Source: WRGA01 sp031553395 (lineage in GTDB: Bacteria; Bacteroidota; Bacteroidia; Bacteroidales; WRGA01). Taken from it: 64,000 nt of DNA. The position numbers and the translations under genes were made by a program. Positions 25,001-33,308 of the stretch are shown here, piece by piece. The notes under the pieces were generated by a model. The model saw only the letters and a list, made by a program, of their open reading frames with translations. It did no database searches and was not told the DNA's origin. The stretch is taken from the NCBI GenBank assembly GCA_031553395.1, contig JAVBLR010000029.1, positions 35,563 through 99,562 of the forward strand, read 5' to 3'. Position 1 is the first letter of the stretch. Every line of letters begins with the position of its first letter.

Positions 25001-26680
25001 CAAGCAAGGATTATTTTTGGAACTATTATTCATATTACCTGCATTCGACAGGAAGATACGGCCCACACCGGGCTTGTCAATTTTAGGTTGTCTGGCTGTA
25101 CCCGGACTATCCAGTACTTCGCTCAAAAGGTCGCCATCCCAGTAAATACGGAAGTTGAGGTTACCCCAAGCAATAAAGCTTTCTGCTGTAATTTCGTTGA
25201 TGTCTTTGTCGGCCACCGAGCTAATGAAACCGGTGCTCACGGAGCGACCCTGACAGCCGGGATACGTGTTGGAAAAATTGGCCATGAGTCCACGACCATC
25301 ATCACCCGTGCCCTGCGAGCGATAATATAGTTCAGAGGTGGTGGCATTGCGGTAGTTCATGTTAGGCGAACTCTCGTTGCAGGTGTATTGTTCCAATCCC
25401 CAGCGATAGGGGTCGAAATCACTACAGTGTTGAGCATCTCCGTGTCCTAATCCTGTGGTGGAAAGTCCTTTGCCGTTGTCGTCGAAAGTGAAGGAACCGA
25501 ATACGATTTCGTCTCGACCGTCCATATCGACATCCTGAATGGCGAAATTATGGTAGCCTTGCCCATACCAGGGACTCGAACTCACATTGTTGGTCCAGTA
25601 CCAGCGCTGCGTGAGTTTGTGAGTAGCGGGATCTACATCGTAAGCCGCAAATTTATGGCGTGTGTAGCAGCCACGGCCAAGGAAGATAGAAGGTTTCTTG
25701 CCATCCAGATAGGGTGCGCCAAAGTAGTGCTTGGTGGCGCGGTGGCCACCATCACCGGAATTACCCCACACAGCTAACGAGGTCTCGCCTGCTTCGTAGC
25801 GTTTTAGCGGGTAGGTCATCCAGAGCTTGTCATTGTCGCCGATTGGATAGGGCTCGCCTGTTTCGCCATTTATATAAAGAAGGTATTCATTACCCACGCT
25901 GGTATATTCTGTATTCGCTATGGTACGGGAGTCATATGTGGGATTATCGCCGATGGTCACAGTGGTTCCGTCAGCCTTATGAATCACCATGTTGTCGGCA
26001 CCGCGCAATAGCACCTCAGCTTTGCCGTCCATGTCCCAGTCAAAGGCGATGGCGTCCCACTGTTCGTCCGGACCGGCCTGCAAGTTAGGGCCAAGATCAA
26101 TCCACCACAAACGTGTACCCGTAAGGGTGATCACCTCGATGCGGTTGAAGCGGGTGGTGTTAGTGATGTCAGTAGTGCTGCTGGTGTAATTACGCTTGCA
26201 GATTAGTTCAATCTTCCCGTCGCCGTTCACATCGGCGGCAACTACATCGTTGAACTCATACACCGAAGTGGCAGTGAGTCCGGCACGATCTATTGCGGGT
26301 TGACCGGCGATATCGAGATAGCCGGTGGTAAAGTTGGAGTCTACGCCACTCCAGCGGGTTATTTCGGCGCACTTTTCGCCTTCTACACCCCGTACTACGG
26401 GTGCCACCTGATATTTGGTGGTAGTATTGCCGGCGGAGTGAACGTAGTTAGAAACCCTCAATTCGGAGGCAATCTTAGAGCCGTTGGCATAAAGATTGTA
26501 GGTTACGTCATAATATTCTTCGCCCAAAATACGCCAGCTGATAAAGTTACCGCTGCCGCTCTGAGCAATCGTAGCCACCAGGCCACGGTCGAGTTTATCC
26601 ATGAAACGTTGAGCATGAGCCGTGAAGGCTACCGCAAGAAGCACAGATAAAAGAATGATTCTTGGTTTAAAATACATCAT
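22061..26680 (-). CDS. PL11 rhamnogalacturonan lyase with autotransporter-type beta repeats and sorting-type tail
   Basis: A 1539-residue secreted enzyme. A signal peptide (about 1-23, FTAHAQ) is followed at about 25-640 by a family PL11 rhamnogalacturonan lyase: RGLVATIAQSGSGNFISWRI, repeated DVNGDGK/DWDMDGK calcium-type loops and WYGQGYHNFAIQDVDMDGRD. PL11 enzymes cleave the Rha-GalA backbone of pectin by beta-elimination. Residues about 690-1450 hold passenger-type repeats (KRGTGTLTIKADNSYTGGT, IEAGQLHISGNTVKLGTG). The end, EIRIYTLNGVYIDPK to GVYIVNVDG, resembles a type IX secretion-type C-terminal domain. The gene is far richer in G+C (sampled lines 55-60%) than its neighbours, suggesting horizontal gain. 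Confidence 0.88.
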   Translation of the reverse strand: MMYFKPRIILLSVLLAVAFTAHAQRFMDKLDRGLVATIAQSGSGNFISWRILGEEYYDVTYNLYANGSKIASELRVSNYVHSAGNTTTKYQVAPVVRGVEGEKCAEITRWSGVDSNFTTGYLDIAGQPAIDRAGLTATSVYEFNDVVAADVNGDGKIELICKRNYTSSTTDITNTTRFNRIEVITLTGTRLWWIDLGPNLQAGPDEQWDAIAFDWDMDGKAEVLLRGADNMVIHKADGTTVTIGDNPTYDSRTIANTEYTSVGNEYLLYINGETGEPYPIGDNDKLWMTYPLKRYEAGETSLAVWGNSGDGGHRATKHYFGAPYLDGKKPSIFLGRGCYTRHKFAAYDVDPATHKLTQRWYWTNNVSSSPWYGQGYHNFAIQDVDMDGRDEIVFGSFTFDDNGKGLSTTGLGHGDAQHCSDFDPYRWGLEQYTCNESSPNMNYRNATTSELYYRSQGTGDDGRGLMANFSNTYPGCQGRSVSTGFISSVADKDINEITAESFIAWGNLNFRIYWDGDLLSEVLDSPGTARQPKIDKPGVGRIFLSNAGNMNNSSKNNPCLSGDILGDWREEIVIRNGTGMRIYTSNYTTSYRIPTLWHDHGYRQAMVWETIGYNQPPHPSYFLGELEGITVAPPPLTTTGRELVAGSGSIGSAYNDKQVLVFENQNNTIAVEDGVRPWNVIFNAPSWTEGQNGSETSAKIAPVSQFYTTTVTRGAFDGTMRLIKQGEGELILPTVEQKYTGNTDVWNGALTFDGKLLGSTLWLNRHTTLNSNGGEFRCIKADYNATIRPGGKGNIGTITTDSLILGFGSRLQIDLNPNGFKADQINAKLLTIETKSWNYGPKYLAPVIEFVIENLTVGTYDLGEVGTLTGSLFDVVIEGIGTSKKSTLSHTGNHLYLTIEDTRGAASIIWNGKESTLWDFAQSNNFTSAFDPTATTEVFVTGDKVLFDATGSQKSVALKGELEADSIIVDGNTAYTLGGTGKIMGTSTLIKRGTGTLTIKADNSYTGGTHISGGTVVVSSLSNENMKLGQLGGVNTAPAKFIIENGATLQTNYAVTQGSPMQMEGEDGGVINNAGDFVVNKAISGTTLTKKGTGYMKLNVNNTVNRLVIAAGTVQCVASTVPGKTVEFQSGTLLENAGSSYAIEVPVDKSGTQTLVTNASYSNKVTGEGTLTINCPVIVGSGWWATRTKIQGNWSQFTGTIKAVGSYGTSDTDPRFTLDSSTGLANGTLDIASTTRVQNTGKTFTIGKVSGSGKLGGYASFANDGATGTNTWRLGNDSDWSWTGIVTDNSNFTKIGNGKVSLTGAHDHTGSTSIEAGQLHISGNTVKLGTGALTVRAGATLSGVTGTGALSNSSYIIVTGATLQVGTTATATTGTLNFGGKNVTVYKDAVVEFGISSAKSYTTLQNINTLSMNGTIRIHWSTWTPVGGDSIQLFQNVASFTGTPVMESLVIDAEKGLYWDDSEVATKGFLRVVDFGTGINEINAQLPNVYVVDGKVIAPGANEIRIYTLNGVYIDPKTRLRTGVYIVNVDGSMTKISVK

Positions 26681-26732
26681 GAGATTGTTATTTAATGTTT
26701 TCTGTTTAAAAAAATAAGTTTTTTAAGAAAGT

Positions 26733-26761
26733 TCAAAATAAGCACGAATAATTCTTCTCAA
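26733..26761 (-). promoter_or_regulatory. Possible promoter of the PL11 gene
   Basis: On the minus strand TTG (26759-26761) and TATTTTGA (26733-26740) are 18 bp apart, close to the Bacteroidetes TTTG-N19-TAnnTTTG pattern, and lie about 55 bp before the start codon. Confidence 0.35.
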
Positions 26762-26959
26762 CAATGTAAAATAGTACAATCTTATGTATTATAAGATATT
26801 TTGGGCAACAGTAACCTACTTCCTAATCTCATTTATGTTATTGTGAAATGAACTCGCATAATTCCCAAATCAAGCTAAATCTATTCTAAACTTATTCCCA
26901 TATTGCAGCGTTTTGCCTGCATTTGCATTTATATAGTATTACTAAAAAATTTAATGATT

Positions 26960-27370
26960 ATGAAAACAAAGAATTTACTTGAAATGCTGTTCCTACTTAT
27001 CGTTTCTTTCGGTTTTGTGTCTTGCAATAATGATGATGAAATAGATATCAACCGGCTGGTAGGCAGATGGAGTGTTTCCTATGATGATCCGCGATTGATG
27101 GTTGACGGCTCGGTAATATATACATTCAATACCGATAAATCCTGTTCTATTTATAATTATGATGCATTATCCAATAGAGATACTACAATCAATCGTACAT
27201 ATATAATCAGCTATGACAATACATTGATTACCTTATTTAACGAAGAAGAAAAATATACGGAACAATACCGTATTCTTAAACTGACATCGAAGGAAATGAG
27301 ATGGGAAGATGCATCTTCAAAATGTGGATGTTCTAATTCTAATAAGAAATTTGTGAAAGTGACAGAATAA
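26960..27370 (+). CDS. Small lipocalin-like lipoprotein
   Basis: I choose the ATG giving MKTKNLLEMLFLLIVSFGFV then SC, a good lipoprotein signal with Cys near residue 22; an upstream in-frame ATG at 26903 adds 19 residues that would spoil it. After a short acidic linker (NNDDEID), the pattern LVGRWSVSYDDP followed by beta strands (VIYTFNTDKSCSIYNYD, RTYIISYDNTLITLF, YRILKLTSKEMRWED) is that of Bacteroidetes lipocalin-like proteins. The function is unknown. It stands alone between the lyase and the AbiH pair. Confidence 0.75.
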   Translation: MKTKNLLEMLFLLIVSFGFVSCNNDDEIDINRLVGRWSVSYDDPRLMVDGSVIYTFNTDKSCSIYNYDALSNRDTTINRTYIISYDNTLITLFNEEEKYTEQYRILKLTSKEMRWEDASSKCGCSNSNKKFVKVTE

Positions 27371-27490
27371 AAACAATTAAAGTCAAGATTTCTTTATTTG
27401 TCAGTTAAGATACGAATGGTATTTTTGCATAAATTAAGAAATGGCGAGAGTCAGTGTCCATAATTATTTACATGCTCACATCGTGCTTTT

Positions 27491-28315
27491 TTATTCGTTT
27501 CCAGCCAAATTAAACATCTTAAAATTTTGATGGGTTCTTAACTCTTGAATCCGATTATTAGTCAAACTATCTATTTGCTTTAAAATATCATACATTCCAT
27601 CTTCTTTGTAATGTGATATAAGAATATTTTTCCGGTTATCTGTAAGGTTATTAGATGCTGTTTGAAAAAAGCGTTTAAAATAATGATGATCTGTTTCTCC
27701 TAAAGAATATCCTAAAAAGGTAATATTGTTTGCATTGGACAATACAGAATCAATATTAAGCATTTCATTCCACATACAGGTCGATTTCTTTAGAAAAACA
27801 TCAGCCTTATTAATTTTTGCATCATCTTCAACCCCAAAGACAATCTTATGTTTCATAGCATTGCCATGTACCCTTAATGCTGTGTGATTTAGCCCCTTTT
27901 GCCATATGATATAATCAACACTTTGAGTATAATTGTAGTTTAAAATTAACGTATCTCGAGACTCATTTGTAATAAATTTGTATGCTTTAGATATTTCATT
28001 AAAGCTAGACATATCTATATTATTAAGGTAGTTACATAAGGAATAACATAACTGCTGATATTCTTGCCTAAAAAATTTCCTATCATTTGTGTTTCCCTGA
28101 AAATTGTAGGAGTATTCTTTCAATTCATTCTCAATATCTATCCAATTATTAAGATTATGTTGTCTTTTCAAATATGCACAAAGTTGGCTATTAGCAGCCA
28201 ACAAATCATTAAAAATATCACTTGTTATAAAGTCTTGATAACTTGTTTTCAACCCTAAATTAAGATCAAATCCATTTCCTATTATTAAAACAGTATCATA
28301 TTCCTTTTCTATCAT
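27491..28315 (-). CDS. AbiH-family abortive infection protein
   Basis: A 274-residue protein starting at MIEKEYDTVLIIGNGFDLNL, which I prefer to the ATG at 28348 because this Rossmann-like glycine motif is normally near the N-terminus. LIIGNGFDLNLGLKTSYQDF and, near the C-terminus, NITFLGYSLGETDHHYFKRFF are the AbiH signatures. AbiH was found as a phage abortive-infection gene in lactococci; its mechanism is unresolved. The gene lies 99 bp downstream of an XRE regulator on the same strand, which suggests a regulated defence pair carried in this accessory block. Confidence 0.88.
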   Translation of the reverse strand: MIEKEYDTVLIIGNGFDLNLGLKTSYQDFITSDIFNDLLAANSQLCAYLKRQHNLNNWIDIENELKEYSYNFQGNTNDRKFFRQEYQQLCYSLCNYLNNIDMSSFNEISKAYKFITNESRDTLILNYNYTQSVDYIIWQKGLNHTALRVHGNAMKHKIVFGVEDDAKINKADVFLKKSTCMWNEMLNIDSVLSNANNITFLGYSLGETDHHYFKRFFQTASNNLTDNRKNILISHYKEDGMYDILKQIDSLTNNRIQELRTHQNFKMFNLAGNE

Positions 28316-28414
28316 TATTATAATGTATTTTAGCAAATATATACTCAATTGAATAAATAACGCCTATTGAATTTGAAAATATCCTTAAGTAGTTTTGAAT
28401 TATATAACTTACTT

Positions 28415-28843
28415 CTACTTCTTTTCCATCAACAACTTCTCCAACAACACAATTTTCTCCTGTTCCTTTTCTAATAGTTTTTCACATAACTCAACTATCT
28501 TATCAATAGGATTAAAATGATTAACACTATTATCCTCAACGTTGTAATTTCCTATATTAGAGACTTTTTCATTATTTTCAAACGTATTATTCTCTACAAT
28601 TACCATCACAGGATCTTCCTCCAATTCCTTAATCAATTGAGGAGAAACACCTAATGCTTTGGCGAATTTTTCAATTATTTCATCCTCAATTACTTTTTTA
28701 GATTCATACATAGATACTGTTGCCTGGCTGGTTCCTATTTCCATTGCCAAGGCTTCTTGCTTAATGCCTAGCGTATGACGAAAGCGTTTAATAGCATGTC
28801 CATGATGCGTGTTTTTCTCTTCTTTTTTATCTATTGTTTCCAT
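28415..28843 (-). CDS. XRE-type transcriptional regulator
   Basis: A 142-residue protein with a helix-turn-helix at about residues 18-72 (IKRFRHTLGIKQEALAMEIG, TSQATVSMYESKKVIEDEII). A flexible Asn-rich middle (ENNTFENNEKVSNIGNYNVED) and a C-terminal helix (ELCEKLLEKEQEKIVLLEKLL) that may dimerise follow. It is probably the regulator of the downstream abiH gene and of itself: an inverted repeat (ccggataattata near 28894) overlaps its promoter region, and TACTTTTG on the minus strand upstream matches the -7 consensus. Confidence 0.82.
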   Translation of the reverse strand: METIDKKEEKNTHHGHAIKRFRHTLGIKQEALAMEIGTSQATVSMYESKKVIEDEIIEKFAKALGVSPQLIKELEEDPVMVIVENNTFENNEKVSNIGNYNVEDNSVNHFNPIDKIVELCEKLLEKEQEKIVLLEKLLMEKK

Positions 28844-29202
28844 ATTTTAGTGATTTATTTATATTAACAAAAGTAACCAAAAACTTTAATTACCGGATAA
28901 TTATAAGGCCAATAACTATAATTATTATCCGGTTTTATTTTTATAATCCGCTCCATATCTTTTTATTTGCGCCAAATATAAATTTCACAATCCTTTAGAT
29001 GTTAAATTTAATATTTTAATTCATATAATATAATAGAAACAAATTATAAAGAACTTATTATCCTTTTTCATTTCAATAGGCAAATCCGCCACTTTATTAA
29101 GAATTCCCGGCGGATTTGCTTTATTAAAAAACAAGGCCTGATTTTGAAACAAAACATAAGAGTTATCAGTCTTATTTCTGTCCTAACTTTTACAATTGTA
29201 AT
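28844..29202. other. Gene-free stretch with regulatory repeats and a hairpin
   Basis: This 359-bp divergent spacer holds, near the XRE start, an imperfect inverted repeat CCGGATAATTATA (about 28893) / TATAATTATTATCCGG (ending about 28935) that may be an operator. At 29080-29119 a perfect 11-bp hairpin (GCAAATCCGCC / GGCGGATTTGC) is followed by TTTATT. It resembles a terminator, but no rightward gene ends before it. The middle is very AT-rich. Confidence 0.5.
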
Positions 29203-29574
29203 ATGACAGATCAACAACAATCTATTGTCTCTCAAAATTGTATTGCAGAACAAATCAGTGCGGCATTCCGGGTTCTGAAAAATCCATTTGGGGAGGTTCT
29301 TGATTTATTTCCAAAACAGGAAATGTGTGTTATAGGGGAAACAATCGAAGTAAGACTTGAATCGGCAACTCTTACCTGCCTGTTTGACGAAGATAATGCT
29401 TGTGATGCGGCGTTTTTGTTTTTGGACGACCGGTGTGACCTTATGCAATATCTTGATTTTTGCACTAAGGAATATACATATAATTATTTGAAAAGAGCTT
29501 GGATAAACGAAAATTACTGCATCAAAATAAAGAACGATGGAGATGAGCCTTTTTTTGCAATATTCTCTTTCTGA
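29203..29574 (+). CDS. Hypothetical protein (123 aa)
   Basis: No family recognised. The sequence starts MTDQQQSIVSQNCIAEQISA and contains no signal peptide or membrane segment. An acidic stretch (CLFDEDNACDAAFLFLDDRCDL) and an aromatic second half (YLDFCTKEYTYNYLKRAWIN) stand out. It has five Cys without a metal-binding spacing I can name. It sits between the XRE/AbiH pair and the pectate lyase, preceded by a leader hairpin at 29080-29119. Confidence 0.55.
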   Translation: MTDQQQSIVSQNCIAEQISAAFRVLKNPFGEVLDLFPKQEMCVIGETIEVRLESATLTCLFDEDNACDAAFLFLDDRCDLMQYLDFCTKEYTYNYLKRAWINENYCIKIKNDGDEPFFAIFSF

Positions 29575-29606
29575 TATAGGGGATGTGATATTCAAAATTT
29601 TTTACT

Positions 29607-29640
29607 GCAAGGGGGCGCAAAGTTTTCGCAAAGTACGCAA
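29607..29640 (+). repeat. CGCAAAG-type intergenic repeat, copy 1
   Basis: A 34-base G/C/A-rich element built of GCAAGGGGGCGCAAAG plus TTCGCAAAGTACGCAA, 33 bp after the 123-residue gene. A diverged copy in the same orientation lies at 31901-31934, so the two flank the pectate lyase gene. Confidence 0.7.
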
Positions 29641-29778
29641 ACATAAAATATTTGTTTTTAAGTCAATTGTACTGCTTTTAAAATTCACTAGCTTGCCGTT
29701 ATATTCTTTTTTCAGCATTTGACATACTTTCACGTTGGTTTTTACTAACTTTGGATTCAATTTTTAATTTTGAATCCA

Positions 29779-31854
29779 ATGATTTTCTTTCGGAGCAAAT
29801 TTGCTCGCTTATTATTCCCTGTATGGGCACTATTCTTTCTGTCCTCTTTTTCATCCGGTAATGATTATTCTTCTTCTGACGAAGCGACAAAATTGCGACA
29901 AGATTTTCCATTTTTAGGAAAATTATTAACTGCTGATAATCCGTGGGAAAAAGAACCTTCGGAATTAAAAGACATTTTATTTGATCGAACTCCGAGGTTA
30001 ATGCAAGGCAATGAAAATTATCCGTTGCTTTTTGTAGATCAACGAACAGAAACGTGGTCCGGAGAAAAGGTTTTTAATCAAGTATCTTACGAAACCGAAT
30101 ATTATACTTTTGATAAAGCCAATCCGGTTATTAAACTGCATATCGGCCGCCCCTTAATACACAGCCAACAACATGGTAGGGTAGAAGAGGTTGCCAAATC
30201 GAAACTTACTACTCCAAAATTCCCTTATATTCCTGCAGAACAAATTCCACCTTTCTTGGAGAAACTTGATTCAATCGCTATTGAGTTAGCTCGCTTCGGA
30301 GCAAAAAAATTATGGAGTGATAGTTATTTGGTTTCCCGCTATGAGTTTCCGAATGGTGTTATTATGACAGTAACGAATTTGACCGGTTCGACCAACGGTT
30401 CCTCTTATGTTGAAATAATGCTTACTTCTACAGAGTCGATAAAGAAATTCGAAGGGACACAAACGCTTGCTTTTCCGGGAGCTGAAGGATTTGGCCGTTA
30501 TTCGGTCGGTGGACGTGGGGGTAAAGTGTATGTTGTAACTTCATTGGAAGATTATTTGCCTTCCGGTCGTCCCGGCCGTTCCGAAGGCAATTACGGGCAA
30601 GCAAGCGCGTATGCAAAAACATTGGGTAAAGGAAAATGGATTCCTTATGTAGATGCTTTAGGAAACAAGCATCCCGAAGCGGGACGACCATTGTTACCGG
30701 CATATCCGGCACTACCTCCCGAACCTGTTATTCATGGAACACTTCGGGAAGCTATTGAAGCAGAAGGGCCGCGTTATATTGTATTTGCAGTTTCGGGAGA
30801 TATAGAACTTAAAAGCGATTTGGTTATCAAGAATCCGTATGTAACTATTGCCGGACAAACGGCTCCGGGAGAAGGAATTCAAATTAAAAATTGGGGATTG
30901 AAAATCAATACGCATGATGTGATTGTTCGTTACTTACGGATTCGTGTTGGAGAAAATAAAGGCCCGGGCAACCTGAAACGCACCATTGGAGAGCAAACCC
31001 ACGCATTGGATGTTAACGCGATGAATATAATAGTTGATCATTGCGAAATGGCTTATGCCAATGACCAGACATTCAATTTCTATGGGGCTAATAATAGGCA
31101 GGCTTCAACAGTTCAATGGAGTTATATTTATGGTGCGCCGAGAAAGTCTACGCATGAAAAAGGAAACCATTCGATGTCAATGGCCGGTAACGGATGGGGA
31201 TTTGTATCTTTTCACCATAATTTGATTGCTCATGGCGAACGCCGTAATCCGCGGCTTGATATGCTGACTTTCGATTATCGCAACAATATACTATATAATT
31301 ATATGGGAACGGGTTATGGTAGTTCGAATGACTATTTGCGTTTGAATTATATAGGTAGTACAGTCAAACCAGGCCCGGATACTCAAAAGTTATCGGGTTG
31401 TGCTTTTGGAGAGGAAACAATTTATGGACAATGGTACGGTGTAGATAACGACTTGCCTAATTCTCTTGGATTTGTTCTTTTTCAAACAGATGATCGAGTA
31501 ATTAAGAAAACGCCTCATCCGGTTGCACCTGTTACAACGCAGCCCGCAAAAGAAGCGTACAATTTGGTATTAAAGGAAGGTGGAGTAACGAAACCTGTGC
31601 GTGATGTGATCACGTCTTATGTTTCGCAAACAGTAGAAAAAGGAACCGGTTTAATTCCGGATACACCTGTCTCTTGGCCTCATGGAGGTTTTGCTACTTA
31701 TCCGGTAGTTTCTCCACGGATTGATACAAACCAAAATGGTATCCCCGATGAATGGGAAGTATCACGCGGATTCGATCCTGCTTCCTTTCGGGCAACTGAT
31801 CGAAACATTGATTCTCAATATGATAATATTGAAGTATATATTAATTCTTTGTGA
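29779..31854 (+). CDS. Secreted pectate lyase with calcium-loop tail
   Basis: A 691-residue protein; I start at the ATG giving MIFFRSKFARLLFPVWALFF, a signal-type N-terminus, rather than the TTG three codons earlier. After about 230 residues of unassigned N-terminal region comes a pectate-lyase beta-helix: LAFPGAEGFGRYSVGGRGGKVYVV, PRYIVFAVSGDIEL, VTIAGQTAPGEGIQI, DHCEMAYANDQTF and VSFHHNLIAHGERRNPRL. It should cleave homogalacturonan by beta-elimination. The tail has DTNQNGIPDEWE, a thrombospondin type 3-like calcium loop. A bidirectional terminator follows. Confidence 0.9.
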   Translation: MIFFRSKFARLLFPVWALFFLSSFSSGNDYSSSDEATKLRQDFPFLGKLLTADNPWEKEPSELKDILFDRTPRLMQGNENYPLLFVDQRTETWSGEKVFNQVSYETEYYTFDKANPVIKLHIGRPLIHSQQHGRVEEVAKSKLTTPKFPYIPAEQIPPFLEKLDSIAIELARFGAKKLWSDSYLVSRYEFPNGVIMTVTNLTGSTNGSSYVEIMLTSTESIKKFEGTQTLAFPGAEGFGRYSVGGRGGKVYVVTSLEDYLPSGRPGRSEGNYGQASAYAKTLGKGKWIPYVDALGNKHPEAGRPLLPAYPALPPEPVIHGTLREAIEAEGPRYIVFAVSGDIELKSDLVIKNPYVTIAGQTAPGEGIQIKNWGLKINTHDVIVRYLRIRVGENKGPGNLKRTIGEQTHALDVNAMNIIVDHCEMAYANDQTFNFYGANNRQASTVQWSYIYGAPRKSTHEKGNHSMSMAGNGWGFVSFHHNLIAHGERRNPRLDMLTFDYRNNILYNYMGTGYGSSNDYLRLNYIGSTVKPGPDTQKLSGCAFGEETIYGQWYGVDNDLPNSLGFVLFQTDDRVIKKTPHPVAPVTTQPAKEAYNLVLKEGGVTKPVRDVITSYVSQTVEKGTGLIPDTPVSWPHGGFATYPVVSPRIDTNQNGIPDEWEVSRGFDPASFRATDRNIDSQYDNIEVYINSL

Positions 31855-31900
31855 TTTGAAAGAAGAAGAGTGTGTTAAAAAAGTCAAAAAGAATATAACC

Positions 31901-31934
31901 GCAAGGGGCGCAAAGGATTTCGCAATGTACGTAA
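31901..31934 (+). repeat. CGCAAAG-type intergenic repeat, copy 2
   Basis: GCAAGGGGCGCAAAGGATTT plus CGCAATGTACGTAA, a diverged direct copy of 29607-29640, between the pectate lyase stop and its terminator. Confidence 0.7.
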
Positions 31935-31951
31935 TTTTTATATCTAGTATA

Positions 31952-31983
31952 AAGGGAACTGTCGAATTTTTGACAGTTCCCTT
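31952..31983. terminator. Bidirectional terminator
   Basis: A perfect 12-bp stem (AAGGGAACTGTC / GACAGTTCCCTT) with an 8-base loop and T8 on the + side separates the convergent pectate lyase and ARPP-1 genes. Confidence 0.85.
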
Positions 31984-31989
31984 CTTTTT

Positions 31990-33096
31990 TTAATTTCTTC
32001 TATTGATTCCTCCGTATTGGTAAATTTGTTGATTGTTTATCGTGGGACTTCCAGTTTGCAAATTAACATCTTCTGAGTTGTAGATTGTGATATGTACCGG
32101 TTGTGTACTTGCTCCGGAATTAAATGTACAAAATAAAATGCTTTTTTCGGTTACATATTTCTTTTCTATAGTATTCTCTCCGGTGTTTCTTACAGTTTCT
32201 TTTCCTTTCTTGGCAGTATCAATAAAAGACTGAATATCTGTGACTGAAGGGTCTTCAAAAACTAATTTATCATTATATTGAAAAACAGCTTCATTGGCGG
32301 CCGATTCCAATAATTTGGATTTCAATTTGGCAAATAAGGCAGCATTTCCGAATGCATCAATAGTAGAAATTTTACCATTAACACAAAATCCAAAACCCAA
32401 AATATCATCTTTTCCTGTGAAAAGAGGCTCCATTGCTTTTATATATTCTTTTACAACAGACTGCAGGTCTTTGTTTTCCAATGTCAATTGCAAACTGGTG
32501 GCCGATTCGCGGCTTTTTATATCGGCATTTACGTTTGCTCCGGCTTTGCTTTGAAAATTAGAAACTTCAGACCAAACCGCAGATTGTTCTTTTTTTTCAC
32601 GAGCAGCGATTTTCAGATTTTTATTACTCAGCATTTTTCCGGAACTTGAAAATTGACTTGCGCTTTCACTGCCTCTTTGCCTCCAGCGGCTTTGCTCCAC
32701 ACAGAAAGATTTTAACGGAATATTTTTGCAACCCGGTTTCAGGATAACATCTTCGGCAATTGTTCGGTCTTGTTTTCCCCCTTTTACAATGTCTCCCGAA
32801 AGGATAAAAATATATTTATCCGATTTGTTATCGACTGATAATTCACCTACATTACTTGTTTCATGAAGTACAATATTCTTGTTTTCCATGGCTTCCTGTA
32901 ATGTTATGTAATTCCTGCTTACTTTGTCTTTTCCTCGAATAAGGAAAATGGTTAAATTCTTATGAGTAAGAGAATTTCCCGATTGTACCTTTATTTCCAC
33001 TTCTTTTTCATTTGTCGTTTCTTGCGATTTTCCGATTTGGCAACTACCGAGAAACAATACAATAAGCATGATGCTTAAAAGACTAATTCTTTTCAT
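31990..33096 (-). CDS. ARPP-1 domain (DUF6569-type) lipoprotein
   Basis: A 368-residue protein with a lipoprotein signal (MLIVLFLGSC, Cys near 19). The core has the ARPP-1 family pattern: NLTIFLIRGKD, ITLQEAMENKNIVLHET, FILSGDIVKGGKQDRTIAED and IPLKSFCVEQSRWRQRG. Proteins of this type occur widely in bacteria; the role is unknown. A long Ser/Lys-rich middle (GKMLSNKNLKIAAREKKEQS) and a beta-rich C-terminus follow. It is divergent from the sensor kinase gene and probably monocistronic. Confidence 0.82.
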   Translation of the reverse strand: MKRISLLSIMLIVLFLGSCQIGKSQETTNEKEVEIKVQSGNSLTHKNLTIFLIRGKDKVSRNYITLQEAMENKNIVLHETSNVGELSVDNKSDKYIFILSGDIVKGGKQDRTIAEDVILKPGCKNIPLKSFCVEQSRWRQRGSESASQFSSSGKMLSNKNLKIAAREKKEQSAVWSEVSNFQSKAGANVNADIKSRESATSLQLTLENKDLQSVVKEYIKAMEPLFTGKDDILGFGFCVNGKISTIDAFGNAALFAKLKSKLLESAANEAVFQYNDKLVFEDPSVTDIQSFIDTAKKGKETVRNTGENTIEKKYVTEKSILFCTFNSGASTQPVHITIYNSEDVNLQTGSPTINNQQIYQYGGINRRN

Positions 33097-33308
33097 AAAT
33101 AATAATTTTAATTGTGAATGATAAAACTCCTATATTATATGATTATATTTTCGTATCTTTCACAAATATAACGGGTTAAAAAACAGTAGAATGACAAGAA
33201 TGGGTAAATACCTTGACTAAACTTGGTGAAATATAGTAGATGAAATGATAAAAATATGTTATTTTACATCCGGATTTAAAAAGAGGACTATGTTTCCAAA
33301 ACTATGAT

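Noticed and set aside
23651..25330. Several plus-strand ORFs of 80-167 codons within the PL11 gene
   Set aside because: High G+C content lowers stop frequency on the opposite strand; none has a recognisable domain or start signal.
29203..29574. Possible anti-phage or toxin partner of XRE-AbiH
   Set aside because: It is on the other strand with its own leader, and no known toxin, antitoxin or defence motif is visible.
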